A DNA stretch of 41,478 nucleotides from Comamonadaceae bacterium (GCA_012274225.1 JAAOZX010000117.1:1-41478); one strand, 5' to 3'; shown: positions 1-8,853, numbered from the stretch's first letter. A program made the numbers and translations. The notes: generated by a model from the letters alone, not told the origin.

Positions 1-1425
1 GCGCCGGTTCTTGCGGGCGGCGCGCGCGGCCTCGGTGATGTTGCCGTGGCTTTGCAGCAGCAGTTGCTCCAGGTAATGCCGCTCGAAGGCCTCGACCGCC
101 CGCGCCTTGGCTTCGCGGAAGGAAATCGCCGCGTCCCCCTCCTCGGACGCGGCGCTCGACACGCGTCCATCGAGCTCGATGTCGGCGGCTTGCAGCGTGC
201 TGCCCTGCGCCAGCAGCACGGCACGCTGCAACACGTGCTTGAGCTCGCGCAAGTTGCCGGGCCAGTCATACGCGAACAGGCACCGCAGCGCATCGACGGT
301 CAACCCCGAGACCTGACGGCCGCACTCGCGGTTCGCCTGCGCCAGAAAATGCCGTGCGAGCGTCACGATGTCTTCGCGTCGTTCGCGCAGCGGCGGCAAC
401 GTGAGGTTGAGCACGTTCAGGCGGAAGAAGAGGTCCTGGCGGAAGGTGCCGGCGGCCACCGCACGGCGCACGTCATGGTTGCTCGCCGCGATCACCCTGA
501 CATCGGCCGTGCGTCGCTGGTTCGAGCCCACCATGCGGTACTCCTTGTCCTGCAGGAAGCGCAGCAGCTTGGCCTGCGCCATCAGGGGCATCGAGTCGAT
601 CTCGTCGAGGAACAGCGTGCCGCACTCGGCCTCCTGCACCAGGCCTTCGCGCGCCGCGACGGCATGGGTGTAGGCCCCGCGCGTGTGGCCGAAGAGCTCG
701 CTCTCGACCAGCTCGGAGGGAATCGCGGCGCAGTTGATCGCAACCCACGGCCCCCGTGCACGCGGGGAGGTGTAGTGGATGGCCTGCGCGAAGACCTCCT
801 TGCCGGTGCCGGTTTCGCCCAGCAGCAGCACGCTCGCCATTGAGCCCGCGATCACAGGCACACGCCGCACCATCCGCAGGAACGCCGGCGCACTGCCGAC
901 CAGCCGCGAGGACAGGTCGGCCGGCAGCGCGGGCTCGATCGCCGGCTCCGAACAAGGCAACTGGCCGAAAGCGCGGCGCAGCCGCAGCCTGATTTCCGCA
1001 TCGGAGCCGGCCAGCAGGCAGAAGTCGAGCGGGCCGCACGCAAGCAGGCGGGCCAGCAGCTCTTCCGGAAGGTCTTGCGTCAGAACCACGGTCGGGACGC
1101 CCGGCCAGGCCGCGCGCAGGCTGCACAGCGACGCGCAGCAGGCGAGCACATGGGCGGCATCGGTCACCATCACGACCCCCAGCGGCGGCGGTCCGCCCTC
1201 CGAATCTTCCGGGGTGGTGCCAGATGACTGCGTCGGGACGGCGTCGTTCAAGCCGAGCGAGCTCAATAGTCGTCGCGTCCTGTCGACGACGGAAGAGTCC
1301 TCAAGAAGGGCGCGAAGCTGCAGTTGCAGCGGCGCGCAGCTGGGCGCCTGCCCCGGAGCCGCGTCGCCGCAGCCGCCCCCGATCGCCACAGCACTCCGGC
1401 ACTCACTCGACTGAGTCGCGGTCAT
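1..1425 (-). CDS. Sigma-54-dependent transcriptional regulator with degenerate receiver domain (3' end beyond window)
   Basis: 475 codons are visible, starting at ATG 1425 behind an AGGGAGGT-like ribosome-binding site; the C-terminus runs off the window. Residues about 70-155 look like a receiver fold (GVVMVTDA, PTVVLTQ) but no phosphoacceptor Asp is evident. The AAA+ domain follows, with Walker A GETGTGKE (203-210) and Walker B GTLFLDEI (269-276). The last visible residues (SHGNITEAARAARKNR) start a Fis-type helix-turn-helix. Such proteins remodel RNA polymerase-sigma-54 at -24/-12 promoters. The usual GAFTGA sigma-54 contact loop reads GAYTHA (250-255), so sigma-54 activation may be altered or lost. 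The target genes are probably outside the window. The family call is firm; the target and signal are unknown. Confidence 0.9.
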   Translation of the reverse strand, partial: MTATQSSECRSAVAIGGGCGDAAPGQAPSCAPLQLQLRALLEDSSVVDRTRRLLSSLGLNDAVPTQSSGTTPEDSEGGPPPLGVVMVTDAAHVLACCASLCSLRAAWPGVPTVVLTQDLPEELLARLLACGPLDFCLLAGSDAEIRLRLRRAFGQLPCSEPAIEPALPADLSSRLVGSAPAFLRMVRRVPVIAGSMASVLLLGETGTGKEVFAQAIHYTSPRARGPWVAINCAAIPSELVESELFGHTRGAYTHAVAAREGLVQEAECGTLFLDEIDSMPLMAQAKLLRFLQDKEYRMVGSNQRRTADVRVIAASNHDVRRAVAAGTFRQDLFFRLNVLNLTLPPLRERREDIVTLARHFLAQANRECGRQVSGLTVDALRCLFAYDWPGNLRELKHVLQRAVLLAQGSTLQAADIELDGRVSSAASEEGDAAISFREAKARAVEAFERHYLEQLLLQSHGNITEAARAARKNRR

Positions 1426-1691
1426 GATGACCTCCCTGCTGAGAGCTCGACTTGTTTGCAGGCGATTCTAGGGGGACAGGAGTCGAAACCGCTGCACGCG
1501 GTCGGGGGCAAACCGCCGCGCAAGGTAACAGTGTGTTCCGACCGTGTTGCCCAAGATGCCCGCTCGATCGCAGCCAGGCAATCGTCCACCAGCTGGCGGC
1601 CAAGGTTGATCAGCGGCAATCCAATCCAGCAGCGGTTCAAGAGGCCAACGATGCTCACGCGCAAGATCACACGATGCGAAAGCGCAGGAGT

Positions 1692-1768
1692 TGGCCTGCC
1701 CGGAGGGAATCGAACCCCCGACAACCGGCTTAGAAGGCCGGTGCTCTATCCAACTGAGCTACGGGCAG
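1692..1768 (-). tRNA. tRNA-Arg (anticodon TCT)
   Basis: Cloverleaf readable on the minus strand: 7-bp acceptor stem CTGCCCG/CGGGCAG, D-arm beginning TAGCTCAG, anticodon loop CTTCTAA giving TCT, T-loop TTCGATT, discriminator G and an encoded CCA. It lies 87 bp downstream of tRNA-Pro on the same strand and may be co-transcribed with it. Confidence 0.97.
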
Positions 1769-1811
1769 TCAGCACCGGGCCAGCAAGCGCGGGCCCTGCA
1801 TCCCGAATGTA

Positions 1812-1835
1812 CAAGGCCTGCAAACGCAGGCCTTG
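1812..1835 (-). other. Perfect 10-bp hairpin between two tRNA genes
   Basis: CAAGGCCTGC (1812-1821) and GCAGGCCTTG (1826-1835) form a perfect stem with a four-base loop, 20 bp after the 3' end of tRNA-Pro. No T-run follows on the minus strand, so a processing or spacer hairpin in a tRNA-Pro/tRNA-Arg transcript is as likely as a terminator. Confidence 0.6.
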
Positions 1836-1855
1836 AAACTCGACGACTGGAATCC

Positions 1856-1932
<77 letters not shown>

Positions 1933-2077
1933 AACGCGCCATTCTAGCTGCCCGACCCCGCCTTCACAGATTCGATGGATGCGGTGTTTTTTGCGATGAA
2001 GGTGTGCGCCAGATCAACTTTGCAGTATGCTGCCTAGCGAAGTGACGTAAAGCACTTTATTGCATACGGAGATCCCG

Positions 2078-2548
2078 ATGAAGTTGATCATCCTGGTCGG
2101 CACCATGACCAGCACCGCCGACTATGTGGCCCAGGCGATCCAGATGGATTGCGCCGATCTCGTCGAGGAAATCGAGGTCAAGCTCATGGATGGGCTGGAA
2201 ATCGACATCTTCGACGAAGATGCGCTCTATCTGATTTGCAGTTCGACCTACGGTTTCGGCGACGTGCCCGACAACGCCCGCCTCCTCTACGAGTCGCTTG
2301 ACAGCAGTCCCAAGTACCTCGGCCATGTCCGATACGGCGTGATCGCGCTGGGCGACCGCACCCACCTCAACACCTTCGCCTTCGGCGGCAAGAAGTTCGA
2401 CGAGCGCCTGCAGGGCCTGGGCGCGCAACGCGTCGGCGAGGTGTGGTGCCACGACGCCAGCGCCGGCACCATGCCGGAGGAACTGGCCACGGCCTGGTGC
2501 CGCGGCTGGCTGGCCCAGGCCATGGCCCGCGCTGCCACCGCCGCCTGA
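2078..2548 (+). CDS. Flavodoxin-domain protein (MioC-like)
   Basis: A 156-residue protein from ATG 2078, chosen over an in-frame TTG at 2060 because GGAG (2068-2071) sits six bases upstream of the ATG. The N-terminal strand MKLIILVGTMTSTADYVA carries the flavodoxin-type FMN phosphate-binding loop (T/S-rich GTMTSTA). STYGFGDVPDNA matches the second FMN loop and ALGDRTH the third region. It is the right length for a single flavodoxin domain and has no reductase domain. It likely acts as a cytoplasmic one- or two-electron carrier. It lies 91 bp before the CoA-ligase gene on the same strand; whether they share a transcript or function is not shown. Confidence 0.85.
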   Translation: MKLIILVGTMTSTADYVAQAIQMDCADLVEEIEVKLMDGLEIDIFDEDALYLICSSTYGFGDVPDNARLLYESLDSSPKYLGHVRYGVIALGDRTHLNTFAFGGKKFDERLQGLGAQRVGEVWCHDASAGTMPEELATAWCRGWLAQAMARAATAA

Positions 2549-2639
2549 ATGGCCCGCCCGGTCCTTGACCGGGGACAAGGGCTCACCCGGCCCGGGTGGC
2601 AATACTGGCGGGCCGACCCGAATAGAGCAGGAGACATCG

Positions 2640-4229
2640 ATGCACCTCAGCCGCGCCGACCACAGCAGCAGTCCGCCCGCGATCTTCATTCCCCGCGACT
2701 ACAACGCCGCGCATGACCTGCTGTCGCGCAATTCCGCGCGGTCGGGCAAGGTGGCGTTCATCGACGCCACCAGCGGCGCCAGCCTCACCTACGGCGCGCT
2801 GAACGACCAGGCCCATCGTTTCGCCAATGCCCTGCGCGCGCGCGGCTTTGAGCCCGAAACCCGGGTGATGATCGCCATGCTGGACACCCTGGAATGGCCG
2901 GTGGTGTTCCTCGGCTGCATTCTCGCCGGCGTGGTTCCGGTCGCAGCCAACACGCTGCTCACCACCAAGGACTTCGACTTCATGCTGCGCGATTCACGCT
3001 CGCAGGTGCTGTTCGTCTCCAAGCCGCTGCTGCCGACGATCGAGCCGTTGATCGGCACGGTACGCACGCTCAAGAGCCTGGTCATCGCCGGCGACACCGG
3101 CGCCAACTCGGTGGCCGGCTGGATCGAATCGGGCAACGGCGCGGCCAGCGTGGCATCCACCTGCGCCGACGAAGCCTGTTTCTGGCTCTACTCCAGCGGC
3201 TCCACTGGAACGCCCAAGGGCACCGTGCATCTGCACAGCCACCTGATCCAGACGGCCGAGCTGTATGCGGGGGCGGTGCTTGGTATCCGGGAGAGCGACG
3301 TCGTCTTTTCCGCCGCCAAATTGTTCTTCGCCTACGGCCTGGGCAACGGCCTGACGTTCCCGATGAGCGTGGGCGCGACCGCCGTGCTGCTGCCCGCGCG
3401 GCCGACGCCGGCCGACGTGTTCGGCGCCCTGCGCAAATTCCAGCCGACGATCTTCTATGGCGTGCCGACACTCTACGGCGCGATGCTGGCCGACCCGGCG
3501 CGTCCGCAGCGCCAGGAAATGAACCTGCGCGTTTGCACCAGCGCCGGCGAGGCCCTGCCGGCCGACATCGGCAAGCGCTGGACTGCCCAGTACGGCTGCG
3601 AGATCCTGGACGGCATCGGCTCGACCGAGATGCTGCACATCTTCCTGTCCAACCGTCCCGGCGAGGTGCGTTACGGCACCACCGGCAAGGCAGTGCCGGG
3701 CTATGAGTTGCGCATCGTCGGCGACGACGGCCATGAATGCGGCGTCGGCGAGATCGGCGAGCTGCAAATCAGCGGCCCGAGCGCCGCCATCATGTACTGG
3801 AACAACCGGGCCAGGACGAAATCGACATTCGCCGGCGAGTGGACCCGCAGCGGCGACAAGTACACGCGCGACGCCGACGGCTACTACACATACGGCGGTC
3901 GCAGCGACGACATGCTCAAGGTCGGCGGCATCTATGTGTCGCCGTTCGAGGTCGAGGCCTGCCTGATGACGCACGCCGCTGTCCTGGAAGTGGCTGTCAT
4001 CGGCGCGGCCGATACCGACGAACTGGTCAAGCCCAAGGCCTATGTGGTCCTCAAGCCGGGCCATGCCGCCAGCGCGGAGGAACTGCAGATGCACGTCAAG
4101 AGCCTGTTGGCGCCCTACAAGTACCCGCGCTGGATCCAGTTCGTGCCCGAATTGCCCAAGACCGCCACCGGCAAGATCCAGCGCTTCAAGCTGCGCACCG
4201 CGGCCCCGAACGCGACCGGCGCCGCCTGA
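2640..4229 (+). CDS. Benzoate-CoA ligase family protein
   Basis: A 529-residue ANL-superfamily adenylating enzyme starting at ATG 2640 behind AGGAG. It carries the AMP-binding loop YSSGSTGTPKG (184-194), the GIGSTE motif, the hinge region YTYGGRSDDMLKVGG, and the C-terminal TATGKIQRFK with the adenylation lysine at about 512. The length and the GSTGTPKGTVH wording are typical of benzoate-CoA ligases, which form aryl-CoA, AMP and PPi from an aromatic acid, ATP and CoA at the entry of box or anaerobic aromatic pathways. Hydroxybenzoates, 2-aminobenzoate or cyclohexanecarboxylate are alternative substrates. The ABC importer just downstream supports a role in activating an imported aromatic acid. 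No ring-attacking box genes are in the window. Confidence 0.9.
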   Translation: MHLSRADHSSSPPAIFIPRDYNAAHDLLSRNSARSGKVAFIDATSGASLTYGALNDQAHRFANALRARGFEPETRVMIAMLDTLEWPVVFLGCILAGVVPVAANTLLTTKDFDFMLRDSRSQVLFVSKPLLPTIEPLIGTVRTLKSLVIAGDTGANSVAGWIESGNGAASVASTCADEACFWLYSSGSTGTPKGTVHLHSHLIQTAELYAGAVLGIRESDVVFSAAKLFFAYGLGNGLTFPMSVGATAVLLPARPTPADVFGALRKFQPTIFYGVPTLYGAMLADPARPQRQEMNLRVCTSAGEALPADIGKRWTAQYGCEILDGIGSTEMLHIFLSNRPGEVRYGTTGKAVPGYELRIVGDDGHECGVGEIGELQISGPSAAIMYWNNRARTKSTFAGEWTRSGDKYTRDADGYYTYGGRSDDMLKVGGIYVSPFEVEACLMTHAAVLEVAVIGAADTDELVKPKAYVVLKPGHAASAEELQMHVKSLLAPYKYPRWIQFVPELPKTATGKIQRFKLRTAAPNATGAA

Positions 4230-4339
4230 GCGGACCGACCCCTGACCCGCGTAATCGCCCCGTGATCCGGGTAACCCATGGTGCGCCGCGCGCTCCACCG
4301 GGCGAGAATGACCGAAGCATCAAAAAGAGGAGATTTCCG

Positions 4340-5527
4340 ATGACCACCCGCCGACTCGTTCTCACCCGCAGCGCCGCCGTCGTCGGCGCCGCATCCACCG
4401 GGCTGCTGCTGCCCCAGATCGTACGGGCCCAGTCCGGCAAGATTCGCGTCGGTCTGATGTTGCCCTACACCGGCACCTATGCGCCGCTGGGGGTCGCCAT
4501 CGAGAACGGCTTTCGCATGGCGATCGACGAGAAGGGCGGCAAGCTGGGCGGCCGCGAGATCGAATGGTTCAAGGTCGATGACGAATCCGAGCCGCCGAAA
4601 GCCGTGGAAAACGCCAACCGGCTGGTGCAGCGCGACAAGGTCGACGTGATCATGGGAACGGTGCATTCCGGCGTGCAGATGGGCATCCAGAAGGTCGCCC
4701 GCGAAAGCGGTGTCCTGAGCATCATCCCGAACGCCGGCGTGCATGCGGCCACCCGGGCGCTGTGCGCGCCGAACGTTTTCCGCACCTCGTTCACCAACTC
4801 GCAGCCGACGCTCGCACTGGGCAAGCCGATGTGGGACAGGGGAATCAAGCGCGCTGTCTGGATCACGCACAAGTACGCTGCGGGCGACGAGGCATTCGAG
4901 GGCTTCCGCGACAGCTTCACCAAGGCCGGCGGCACGGTAGTCAAGGAGCTCGGCTTGCCCTTCCCGCAGGTGGAGTTCCAGGCGCTGCTGACCGAAATCG
5001 CCAGCCTCAAGCCCGATGCCGTCGCCTGCTTCTTCGCCGGCGGCGCGGCTGCCAAGTTCATCCGCGACTACGCCGCGGCCGGCCTCAAGGGCAAGATCCC
5101 GCTGTACGGCTCCGGCTTCCTGACCGAGGGCGTGCTCGACGCCGCGGGCCCCGCCGCCGAAGGCATCATCACGACCCTGCACTACAGCGACTCGCTCGAC
5201 ACGCCCCGCAACAAGCAGTTCCGCCTGGCGTACGCCAAGACGTTCCACCTGCAACCCGACGTCTATGCGGTCCAGGGTTACGACGCCGGCCAGCTGCTCG
5301 TGATCGGCGCTGGCGCCGTCAAGGGCGACCTGGGCAACAAGCAGGTGTTGTACAAGGCCATGGAATCCGCGGCGATCGACAGCCCGCGCGGCAAGTGGAC
5401 CATGAGCAAGTCGCACAACCCGGTGCAGGACATGTACCTGCGGGTGGTCGAAAAGGGCGAGAACAAGGTGATCGGCATCGCCGCCAAGGCGCTGGCCGAT
5501 TCGGGCGCCGGCTGCAAGATGGGTTGA
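4340..5527 (+). CDS. HAAT-family ABC transporter substrate-binding protein
   Basis: A 395-residue periplasmic type-I binding protein of the LivK/Leu-Ile-Val superfamily, from ATG 4340 behind AAGAGGAG. The N-terminus has a TRRLVL twin-arginine-like motif, a hydrophobic stretch and a likely cleavage after IVRA, so export may be by Tat. The mature protein starts KIRVGLMLPYTGTYAPLG, the family signature, and ends after a Cys close to the C-terminus. The gene follows the CoA ligase by 110 bp and precedes matching permease and ATPase genes. The family covers aromatic acids, short amides and branched-chain amino acids; the ligase next door favours an aromatic carboxylate, which is inference. Confidence 0.92.
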   Translation: MTTRRLVLTRSAAVVGAASTGLLLPQIVRAQSGKIRVGLMLPYTGTYAPLGVAIENGFRMAIDEKGGKLGGREIEWFKVDDESEPPKAVENANRLVQRDKVDVIMGTVHSGVQMGIQKVARESGVLSIIPNAGVHAATRALCAPNVFRTSFTNSQPTLALGKPMWDRGIKRAVWITHKYAAGDEAFEGFRDSFTKAGGTVVKELGLPFPQVEFQALLTEIASLKPDAVACFFAGGAAAKFIRDYAAAGLKGKIPLYGSGFLTEGVLDAAGPAAEGIITTLHYSDSLDTPRNKQFRLAYAKTFHLQPDVYAVQGYDAGQLLVIGAGAVKGDLGNKQVLYKAMESAAIDSPRGKWTMSKSHNPVQDMYLRVVEKGENKVIGIAAKALADSGAGCKMG

Positions 5528-5547
5528 GGCCCGCCCTGCCGCTGCGC

Positions 5548-5576
5548 TGGGAGGTTCTCGGACCTCCCATTTTTTT
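5548..5576 (+). terminator. Intrinsic terminator after the binding-protein gene
   Basis: TGGGAGGT and ACCTCCCA (5548-5555 with 5562-5569) pair around a six-base loop and are followed by seven T residues (5570-5576). It sits 21 bp after the binding-protein stop codon and before the exporter and permease genes, so it would let the binding protein be made in excess over the membrane components. Confidence 0.9.
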
Positions 5577-5605
5577 GTCCACTCGTCCTGCTTCATACTT
5601 GCGCC

Positions 5606-6229
5606 ATGGCGCTTTCCACTTATCTCCTTTACGTCGCCGCCGTCGCCCTGCTGATCGTGACGCCCGGACCGACCATGCTGATGTGCATGACCAATTCGAT
5701 CAACCACGGCCCGCGCCGCGCCATGACATCGGTGGCCGGCTCGGTCACCGCAGTGATGGGGGTGATGCTGCTGTCCGCGATGGGGCTGGGCGCGCTGCTG
5801 GCGGCGTCGGAAGCGGCGTTCACGATCGCCAAGGTGATCGGCGCCGGCTACCTGATCTGGCTGGGCATCCGGACCTTTCGCAGCACCACGGTGCTGCACG
5901 TGGACGACCGGGCAGCCGGCCCGCCGCGCCGCTCGTTCTACCTGCAGGGCCTGATGGTGGGGGCGAGCAACCCGAAGTCAGTGCTGTTCTTCGCCGCCTT
6001 CTTTCCGCAATTCCTGGAACCGGCGGCGCCGTTCGCACCTCAGTTTGCGACTCTGGCGTTCACCTTCGTGGTCCTGGAATTCATCGTGCTCACGCCCTGC
6101 GCGCTCGGCGTGGCCCGCATGTTGCCGCTGTTGCGCTCCAGCACACTGGTGCGCTGGATCAACCGGGTCTGCGGCGGGCTGTTCACCTTGATGGGCGGCT
6201 TGCTGCTGCTCACGCGCCGCAGCGCCTAG
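5606..6229 (+). CDS. LysE/RhtB-family transporter
   Basis: A 207-residue integral membrane protein with about six hydrophobic segments. It shows the family hallmarks: TPGPTMLMC near residue 20, a GYLIWLGIRTFRS segment, and GASNPKSVLFFAAFFPQF in the second half. LysE/RhtB proteins export amino acids or related metabolites through the inner membrane. The gene lies between the binding-protein gene (with its terminator) and livH, only 13 bp before the latter, so it probably shares the permease transcript. An exporter inside an importer operon is unusual; it could relieve accumulation of substrate or an intermediate, but no substrate can be read from sequence. Confidence 0.92.
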   Translation: MALSTYLLYVAAVALLIVTPGPTMLMCMTNSINHGPRRAMTSVAGSVTAVMGVMLLSAMGLGALLAASEAAFTIAKVIGAGYLIWLGIRTFRSTTVLHVDDRAAGPPRRSFYLQGLMVGASNPKSVLFFAAFFPQFLEPAAPFAPQFATLAFTFVVLEFIVLTPCALGVARMLPLLRSSTLVRWINRVCGGLFTLMGGLLLLTRRSA

Positions 6230-6242
6230 AGCGGACAGCCCG

Positions 6243-7106
6243 GTGGATCTCGCCAACTTCCTGATCCAGCTGCTCAATGGCGTGCAGTACGGTCTGCTGC
6301 TGTTCATGCTGGCAGCCGGCCTCACCCTGATCTTCGGGATCATGGGCGTGGTCAACCTCGCGCACGGCAGCTTCTACATGCTGGGCGCCTACCTGGCCTG
6401 GTCGCTGGCCGGCCTGACCGGCAGCTTCACCTTGGCCATCGTCGTCGGCGCCGCCCTTTCGGTGGTATTCGGGCTGGTGCTGGAGCGACTGCTGTTTCGC
6501 CACTTCTATCGGCGCGACCACCTGGACCAGGTGCTCCTGACCTTCGGTCTGATTTACATCTTCGAGGAAGGCCGCTCCATCCTGTGGGGTGACGATGTCC
6601 ACGCGGTGAAGATCCCGGACCTGCTGTCGGCATCGATTCCACTGACCGAGAACCTGTCCTATCCGGTGTACCGCCTGTTCATGTCGGGCGTCTGCGTCGT
6701 GCTCGCCCTCGGCCTGTACCTGCTGATCTCCAAGACCCGGCTCGGCATGAAGATCCGCGCCGGCGCCTTCAACCGCGACATGACCGAGGCGCTGGGCGTC
6801 AACATCAAATTGATCCACGCGATCGTCTTCGCGATCGGCGTGGCACTGGCCACCGTGGCGGGCATGATCGCGGCGCCGATCTCCAGTGTCTATCCCAACA
6901 TGGGCTCGCAGGTGCTGATCATGTGCTTCGTGGTGGTGGTGATCGGTGGCATCGGCTCGGTCCGCGGCGCGCTGATTTCGGCCCTGCTGGTGGGCCTGGT
7001 CGACACCTTCGGCAAGGTGCTGCTGCCGCAGATTGCCGGCATGCTGGTCTACATGCTGATGGCGGCGGTGCTGTTGTGGAAGCCCGAGGGCCTGTTCCGG
7101 CAATGA
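6243..7106 (+). CDS. livH: Branched-chain-type ABC transporter permease, LivH family
   Basis: A 287-residue multi-spanning permease with a GTG start at 6243. Conserved stretches include GLTLIFGIMGVVNLAHGSFY near the N-terminus and GVNIKLIHAIVFAIGVALA, followed by GGIGSVRGALISALLVGL, the EAA-like coupling region of LivH proteins. It forms the inner-membrane channel with LivM. It overlaps livM by four bases (ATGA at 7103-7106), indicating translational coupling. Confidence 0.94.
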   Translation: MDLANFLIQLLNGVQYGLLLFMLAAGLTLIFGIMGVVNLAHGSFYMLGAYLAWSLAGLTGSFTLAIVVGAALSVVFGLVLERLLFRHFYRRDHLDQVLLTFGLIYIFEEGRSILWGDDVHAVKIPDLLSASIPLTENLSYPVYRLFMSGVCVVLALGLYLLISKTRLGMKIRAGAFNRDMTEALGVNIKLIHAIVFAIGVALATVAGMIAAPISSVYPNMGSQVLIMCFVVVVIGGIGSVRGALISALLVGLVDTFGKVLLPQIAGMLVYMLMAAVLLWKPEGLFRQ

Positions 7107-8110
7107 CGACCAAAGCCAATCTCGAAACGCTGCCGCGCACGCTGCAGGTCGCGCTGGCGCTCGGCTTCGCGGCGCTCGCCGTTTTTCCCTGGGTCGGCAG
7201 CGACTTCTACGCCCAGATGGTCGCGCGGATGATGATCCTGGCGATCTTCGCCATGAGCCTGGATCTGCTGCTGGGCGTGACCGGCCTGGTGTCGCTCGGC
7301 CATGCCGCGTTTTTCGGCCTTTCCGGCTACGCATTGGCCTTCCTCACGCCGGCGGGAGAGGCGGCCAGTCTGTGGTGGACCCTGCCGGCGGCGGTCGCCG
7401 CGTCGGCCCTGGCTGCGCTGGTGATCGGCTTCTTCGTCGTGCGGACCCATGGCATCTACTTCATCATGGTGACCATGGCCTTCGCGCAGATGGTGTTCTA
7501 CCTGTTCTTCGACAACAAGGCGCTGGGCGGCTCCGACGGCATCTACGTCAATTTCAAGCCGGACGCCGGGCTGTTCGACCTGGACAACAAACGGGTCTTC
7601 TATTACTTCACGCTGGCCCTGCTGCTCGGCGTCTACGCCTTCCTGCGGCGCCTGCTGTTCAGCCCGTTCGGGCGGGTGCTGGCGGGCATCCGGGTCAACG
7701 AGCACCGCATGCGGGCCATGGGTTACGGCACCTTCGGCTACAAGCTGGCTGCATTCACCCTGGCCGGTGCCTTGGCGGGCCTGGCGGGCTACCTGCTCGC
7801 GGCGCAAAGCGGTTACGTCAATCCGGAACTCATGGGTTTCCACACCAGCGCGCATGCCATCATGATGGTGATCCTGGGCGGCATGGGCAACTTCGCCGGG
7901 GCCATCGTCGGCGCCTTCGCCTTCGAGTACCTGCTGGAGACGTTCAAGGACCTGCCCGCGCTGGGCGCCGTGCAACTGGGCAAGCACTGGCAGTTGTGGA
8001 TGGGCCTGTTCATCGTCGCTGTGGTGGTGTTCGCGCCGCGCGGACTGCTCGGCGCGATCGATCGCCTGTTGTGGCGGCGCCTGCCGCACCGGGAGCGCGA
8101 CCTTGACTGA
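7103..8110 (+). CDS. livM: Branched-chain-type ABC transporter permease, LivM family
   Basis: A 335-residue permease from ATG 7103, which overlaps the livH stop codon. The family motif SLDLLLGVTGLVSLGHAAFFG is split by the usual Leu/Gly pattern near residue 60, and VILGGMGNFAGAIVGAF is the cytoplasmic coupling loop. About eight to ten hydrophobic segments are visible and the C-terminus is Arg-rich. It pairs with LivH in the HAAT importer. Its stop overlaps the livG start. Confidence 0.94.
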   Translation: MTTKANLETLPRTLQVALALGFAALAVFPWVGSDFYAQMVARMMILAIFAMSLDLLLGVTGLVSLGHAAFFGLSGYALAFLTPAGEAASLWWTLPAAVAASALAALVIGFFVVRTHGIYFIMVTMAFAQMVFYLFFDNKALGGSDGIYVNFKPDAGLFDLDNKRVFYYFTLALLLGVYAFLRRLLFSPFGRVLAGIRVNEHRMRAMGYGTFGYKLAAFTLAGALAGLAGYLLAAQSGYVNPELMGFHTSAHAIMMVILGGMGNFAGAIVGAFAFEYLLETFKDLPALGAVQLGKHWQLWMGLFIVAVVVFAPRGLLGAIDRLLWRRLPHRERDLD

Positions 8111-8852
8111 GGTCCTGCTCTCCGCGAGGAACCTGACCAAGCGGTTCGGCGGCCTTGCCGCGGTCAGCGAGGTGTCGCTGGACCTGTGGCTGGGCCGCAT
8201 CCACGCCGTGATCGGACCCAACGGCGCCGGCAAATCGACGCTCACCAACCTGCTGTCGGGCGACCTGGCGCCGACGGCTGGCAGCGTCACCCTCGCGGGC
8301 CAGGACGTCACCGGCTGGGCGCCCGAGAAGATTTCGCGCGCCGGGCTGGGCCGCAGCTACCAGAAGACCAACATCTTCCTGCCTTTCACCGCGCTGGAGA
8401 ACGTGCGGCTGGCGGCGCAATCGCGCCGGCCCCATGCCGCGCGCTGGCTGACCCGGGCGAAGAGCATAGTGGCGACCAACGAGGCCGCCATGAAGGCGCT
8501 GGAATGGGCTGGCCTGAAGGACCGGCGCACGCTGGTCGCCGGCGTCATGAGCCACGGCGAGCAGCGCCAACTGGAGATCGCCATGTCGCTCGCCACCGAG
8601 CCCAAGGTGCTGCTGCTCGACGAGCCGCTCGCCGGGATGGGCGTGGCCGAAGCCGAGCGCATGGTGCAGCTGCTCGTCGACTTGAAGCCCCATCACGCCA
8701 TGATGCTGGTGGAACACGACATGGACGCGGTGTTCACGCTGGCCGACCAGCTGACGGTGATGCTCGATGGCCAGGTGATCGCCAGCGGGCCGCCGGACAC
8801 GGTGCGGGCCGACCCGACGGTGCAGTCGGCCTACCTCGGGCAGGAAGATTGA
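8103..8852 (+). CDS. livG: Branched-chain-type ABC transporter ATPase, LivG family
   Basis: A 249-residue ATPase. The start is the TTG at 8103, seven bases after GGGAG (8091-8095) and overlapping the livM end by eight bases. It shows Walker A GPNGAGKST, a variant signature loop SHGEQRQLEIAMSLA, Walker B VLLLDEPLAGMG and the switch-region His in LVEHDMDAVF. LivG proteins energise import together with LivF. The weak TTG start may hold down its level relative to the permeases. Confidence 0.93.
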   Translation: MTEVLLSARNLTKRFGGLAAVSEVSLDLWLGRIHAVIGPNGAGKSTLTNLLSGDLAPTAGSVTLAGQDVTGWAPEKISRAGLGRSYQKTNIFLPFTALENVRLAAQSRRPHAARWLTRAKSIVATNEAAMKALEWAGLKDRRTLVAGVMSHGEQRQLEIAMSLATEPKVLLLDEPLAGMGVAEAERMVQLLVDLKPHHAMMLVEHDMDAVFTLADQLTVMLDGQVIASGPPDTVRADPTVQSAYLGQED

Positions 8853-8853
8853 A

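Noticed and set aside
1426-1691. Imperfect dyad GGTAACAGTG...CCGTGTTGCC (near 1524-1552) as an operator for the sigma-54-type regulator
   Set aside because: Too many mismatches, and no -24/-12 element could be found nearby.
4115-5899. Minus-strand open frame of 594 codons opposite the binding-protein gene
   Set aside because: High-GC antisense artefact: composition is Arg/Ala/Gln/His-rich, no motifs, and it crosses a terminator and three real genes.
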